Origin: Amphiura filiformis
Taxonomy: Eukaryota > Echinodermata > Ophiuroidea > Amphilepidida > Amphiuridae
Direction: 5' to 3'
Length of the DNA: 64,000 nt
Assembly (NCBI RefSeq): GCF_039555335.1
Contig: NC_092631.1
Location: 16,797,805 to 16,861,804 of the forward strand
Shown: positions 35,401 to 41,400 of the stretch, one piece after another
How the letters are laid out: each line of letters opens with the position of its first letter
How positions within the stretch are numbered: position 1 is the stretch's first letter
The notes under the pieces: generated by a model
Databases searched by the model: none
What the model was told of the DNA's origin: nothing
Seen by the model: the letters and a program-made list of their open reading frames with translations, nothing else
Position numbers and translations under genes: made by a program

Positions 35401-38400
35401 CATACATTTTTATACAGATGTGGATGAATGCGCTCTGAGTACTGACAATTGTGACGTTAATGCTGCTTGCTCCAACAACGATGGTTCCTTCGCATGCGCA
35501 TGTATTGCTGGTTATACTGGAGATGGGGTAACTTGCTCAGGTTAGTCTTATTTTGTACCAAAGCCTTATCTATATCAGCATTATTCGTTCTTTATCGCGT
35601 AATGCATCCTTTGTATACACCGAAGAGTGCCAGTTTTTCAAATAATTTGACTTCAATAATGCATTTCGAAAAAAAATATGTGAATGAATGTGCTTTGGGT
35701 ACTGACATTTGTAACGTAAATGCTGCTTACTCCAACAATGATGGTTCCTTTACATGCGCCTGTATTACCGGTTATACTCTGTATACCATATCCCGATGAC
35801 TATTCTTTTTTATTGCGTAATGCATCCTAGACCTTTTTATACACCACAATGTCCTATTTCTTCAATTATTTGACCTCAATAGTTCGTTTGGAAAAAATGT
35901 CTTATTTCATACATTTTTGTACAGATGTGGATGAATGTGCTTTGGGTAATGATAACTGTGACGTAAATGCTGCTTGCTCCAACAACGATGGCTCCTTCGT
36001 ATGCGCATGTAATACCGGTTATACTGGAGATGGGGTTACATGTGCAGGTTAGTCTATTTTGTACCATCACTATCGGTATTATTAATTCTTTATCGCGTAA
36101 TGCATGCTTTTTTATACATCGAAAAATCCCGCTTCTTAACATAATTTTACTTCAATAGTCCATTTTGACCAAAAATATAATAATTCATACATATTTATAC
36201 AGATGTGGATGAATGCGCTTTGAGTACTGACAACTGTGACGTAAATGCAGTTTGCGCCAACAACGATGGTTCCTTCACATGCGCATGCATTACTGGTTAT
36301 AATGGTGATGGGGTAACATGCTCAGGTAAGTGAATTTTGTATCTTTTTTGTGTCCTTTTTATACACCGAAAAGTGCCAATACTTCAAATAATTGAACTTC
36401 AATAGTCTATTTTGATAAACACTATTGTGATTCATACCTTTTTGTACAGATTTGGATGAATGCGCTTTGAGTACTGACAACTGTGACGTAAATGCTGCTT
36501 GCTCCAACAACGATGGTTCCTTCGCATGCGTATGTATGTCCGGTTATACTGGAGACGGGGTTACATGCTCAGGTTAGTTTATTTTGTACCAAAACCTTAT
36601 CATCATTTTAGATCTTTATCACAATATGTATCCTTTTAATACACCAAGAGTGCTAATTCTTTTAATAATATGACTTCAATTCTCCATTTTGACAAAAATA
36701 TCTTAATTCATACATTTTTGTCCAGATGTGGATGAATATGCTTTGAGTACTGATAACTGTGACGTAGATGCTGCTTGCTCCAACAAAGTGGTGTGAAATT
36801 GCAAGTTATATCAATTTAGATATTACCTAAGAGTATAAGATGGATTTTACGTGATCGTGCGCCAACATGTCAAAATTAATAACAATATACTCTGGTCAAC
36901 ATATAAAGGGATAATTTGATTAATTTTTGATATCCACAGCTCAGACTACATCAAATATAGCAACGTCAGAACTGCCTGAGTTTACTACAACAACAGTTGA
37001 GACTACATCAAACATAGCAACGACAAAACTGACTGAGATTGCTACAACAAAAGCTCGGATTACATTTAACATAGCGACGACTGATCCGACTGAGTTGAAA
37101 AGTGAGTTTGCTACACTACCCCCTACTTTGGATATCGAGTTGGATGGTTCCATTGAAGTCAATAGGACATATTCGCAAAGCCTAAATGATACAGAAAGTG
37201 AAAGATACAAAGAACTTGAAAGCGAATTCATAGAGAGCGTAAGTATATTATTTTTAAATAGTCATGAAAGTAAATCTTCATAATTTGATAAGTATCGAGA
37301 AGGGATCGATCGAAATTATCAAATTAAATGAAATATCTTTTCAAATGCTCATAATAATCCCCCACCCCGCCCAAAAAAAGAACGTTTTTGATATACGTTA
37401 TTGGTTCAATGAAATTTTCGTCAGCGTTTCTATTCATTAGCAGGAAGATTATTAACATTATTATATATTCGTCGCTGGGCGGGAAAACTTATATTTAAGA
37501 CATTCAACAGGTCAAGTGTAAAGCCTCATGCAGGACTAAATGTTGGCCCAAGCTCGTACATAGACCTTATGTGCAATTATGACAAAATTCATTGTTTTAG
37601 GGGTGGGGTGGAGGGGTGTGTGTGTGTGTGTGGGGTATCAACTTGAAGAAAATGTAACGACATATCTTTAAAAATTCAAATTGGAGTCTATCTGAACCTA
37701 AACGCTAAATTGTCTGTATTTCAGATGGCTTTAACTTTAACTTAGGGAGCACGGTGGCCTAGCGGGACGGGCACTGACTCATAATCGGAAGGTTGCGGGT
37801 TCGAGCCCCGGCGACACCATCGTGTTGTGCCCGTGAGTAAGGCACTTTATCTCGATTACTCTTCTCCACCCAGGTGTTTAAATGGGTACCGGCATTCTTA
37901 AATGCTGGGAAGGTAACAAACTCGCTGTAGAGGAGGTGTAGCGATCCCCCTATAGCAACATTACATGGAGGAGTCTGGCCCAATCGCCAATGAAAGAGAG
38001 ATGGGCACTCCGATCACTGTTTATACAAGATCGTCTCCTTTACCTTTACCTTTTTTAACTTTGTATGCTCATTACGGTGACACGCGTATCATCCATATCA
38101 GAGTTCTTAGCTTCACGTAAGTAAACAACACTTTGACAAATGCTCATTGTTGGAGAAAATGATAAGAAAGCACGATTTTAACCCAAATATCGACCTTTTT
38201 TTTAGTGTATATGTCTAAAAGTTGGTAAAAATAAAAAACAAAAACATAAAAAACAAAAACAAAAACAAAAACGCCTCTCTAGATCTTCACAATCCCTATT
38301 TATTTTTAAAATTAAAATACCAGTAAAAATAAGAATAAAAAACAACAGAAGATACTTTTTTATGTTGACCACAGTCTAAATCATATTTTTTTCATGATTT

Positions 38401-41400
38401 TCTTCAAAACCGAGCATTTTTTACATACAGTTGACGTCACGGATGAATTCATCAATACAATTCTAAATTAAAAGTTAATTTCTAGAAATAACTTGATGCG
38501 AGACAACTTGAACGCTTTACCTTTGCTTATTGCATACTTTTATATATTTTAGACCAAGCAGTGATGAGGCCCAAACATTTCCATAATTCCAGGGTTAATA
38601 CCAGCCTTAAAAACGTTGTTGTCTTTTTATATACAGTCCTGGAAGTGTGATCATCAACTACGTAATTATCATAATGAATGTCAGCAGTTATGCCAATGTG
38701 AGTACGAAGCAGATCTTGACGGCCATTAAAGAGGAAGTGTTGACCATAATTCGTGATGCAGTCATTGCCAACGACTGGTATTTAGGAACGCTGCCAATCG
38801 TCGTCGAATCGATACGAATATTGAAAGGTTAGTTTTATTAAAACCCTAGAACTACAGATTTGCATATAGGTGCCCTCACATTGTGACGTCATAGCGACAT
38901 TATGTTGGGAATTGTTGTACTAACTTTGGTATCAGTGAATAGATGAGACCCGTGAAAGGACTTATAGCTATACATTGTTACCAAATATAACAGTATTTGA
39001 CGTTTATATCTCGTAGTCCGTATTACAAAATATGGCTCAGTATTCTAGGGTTACTAACAAAAAAGGTCAATCTAAACACAGCCAAAAAAGAAAGTCTCCA
39101 GTAGTTCCATCCCCATTTAATCAGATTCTGATGAGTTTATGGCAAAATAATTTATATAATAATTTTCTATACCCTTTCCTTCGAAGATTGATACCAAATT
39201 TGATATCAAAAGTTTAATCATCATGAGCAAAGGAACCGTTGTTTGGAAATTCGTGCAATTTTAAAAATGACAAATTACGAATTGACCACGCAAAAGTCAA
39301 TGCATGGTATCAGCGTATTATGTGGCCCGAAGCAACCCGTACAGGAATCATTGTACACTTGCCATGCTTGCCTGCGCACAATTAAAAGAGCGGGGTATTT
39401 GATTTGCATTTTGACATGCATGGGTAAACCTTTAATGACAATGAATTTAGACTTCTCAGATGCGTGTTGATGTGTAGATGTTAAAAAATACTTTTTTATA
39501 ATGTCGTAAAAGAAGCCATTGCAGATAATGTTGTGTGAATGCTGATAATTTTATATTTTATGTTGATGATGCTTACAAGAAAACGTATTGAAAAAAATTT
39601 GTCTCATTACTTGTTTTGAAGTCTGCGCAAACTGTTTAGAACTTGAACTCAATTAATCTCCCGGTAAAGAACTTTACAACAACGCCGAAATGTGTGTAAC
39701 AGCTACACATACAACCCGACATGTTATACCCCATTTGAAATTCCCGCAGTCACCTGCCGGCCTATAAAGGCGACGTAATTCTTGGCACACACGCTAGCTC
39801 CGCCGCGTGATACAACTTCCTATGTCATTTTTAAAATTGCACGAATTTCCAAAGAAAGGTTCCCATGCTCACGATGATTAAACTTTTGATATCAAATTTG
39901 GTATTAATCTTCGAAGGAGAGTGTATAGAAAATAATTATATAAATTATTTTGCCATAAACTCATCAGAATCTGATTAAATGGGGATGGAACTACTGGAGA
40001 CTTTCTTTTTTGGTTGTGTTTAGTCCAACTATATATGTCTTTTAACTTGTGTCTATCGAGTTATTAGTTCAATGAGATAGTTATTGAAAATCTTAATTCT
40101 CGTAAAAGCTTGCGCCGTAATGAATGTGGGATCAGCCCCACCGATCAGGTGTCAGCGCCAAGGCAGTGTCACAACCCCTCCGGTTTACAGACACCGCACG
40201 ATTAGAAGAAATCGGAAAGTGTCGTAAAAAACAATGGAGGCTGGTGGCAAGAATTATCGCACCACGTACGTCGAAGTTCACTTTTCAATGGGCGAACTCC
40301 TGTTACGAAAACAAAACGACTGGTGAAAAAAGTCAATCAAATGACCTCAAAAGGTCAAATCGTCTGTGAAAATTGAAATGGCGAAAAAGCGCCATATTTA
40401 TATGTGACGTGTTGTGTCAAAAGGAGACACTTTTGGGCAGGTTATAAATTTTGAGGTTTTTACATATCTTAGATATATATTATAGAGATATTTTACTCCA
40501 CGACGCCGTTTTCCGTAATGAAATTAGACATTCCAAAGCGAAGATATTGAGTTCGTAAGTTATGGTATTATAAAATAGGAAATCGAGATATCGGACTTTA
40601 ACAATATTATTGACAATGTTGAGAGTAGGAATTACCTTCCAAAATTTCTCAAAATGAGATGCCAGTAACGTTATATTCTGGTCTGAAACTATCAGACAAT
40701 GTTTTTAACATTAATAACATCACAAATTCGAAACAAACCCAAATTGTGAAAAAATCACCCCGGGCAGATATTTGGATATTTCTCCATTTACGATCCTGCC
40801 CAAAAGTGTCATTTGGGTAATTGCAATATAGCAATAATGGAAAGAAAAGTGCAATAGCAATATTAACTTGACAGAATTTCGCAGCAATTTTGCAGCAACT
40901 CAGTTTCAATCCATTTGCGTTACTGTGTACTTGATGACCATTTAAATATAGCGCGATATATAAATTGATGCCATTCATATTTGTTTTCTTTTTATCGGCA
41001 GCTCACTCGGTATATGGTTCATTGAAAACCGAAGGTATGTAATGCAGTTTCAAGTACTTCCCCACCCACCCTATCCAGGGGAATATGGTTCATTGGTGGG
41101 GATTATAAAGCTGTGATTAAATAGGGATTAACGTTTGGGCCTCTCAGATTGGTGTGTGCAGCGTTTTGTAAACACGTATAGCCTGGGGGATTGGCAAAGA
41201 TAAACACAAAGGGATGTAGCGGGGAATGTAAAGCTACAGTGGTCCCCAGGGGTCGAAGATCAGAAAATCAGAGCCCATTTGAGAAGACATCAGGCTGTAA
41301 GACTATAGTGACTAATGACACAAACCATATATAAACCTACTGATCACCACAAATCATGAGACTGCCCCTTCCCTTTGAGGACTCATCAACTTTTTTTATT

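Noticed and set aside
37745-37820. Possible functional tRNA with a CAT anticodon
   Set aside because: The A and B boxes are present, but the acceptor stem does not pair convincingly and a SINE body and tail follow. Called a SINE head.
38556-38636. Frame [12 protein letters not shown].. as a SEA exon
   Set aside because: It follows a plausible acceptor, but neither its entry nor its exit phase fits the neighbouring exons, and no clean donor was found. Kept only as a candidate in the findings.
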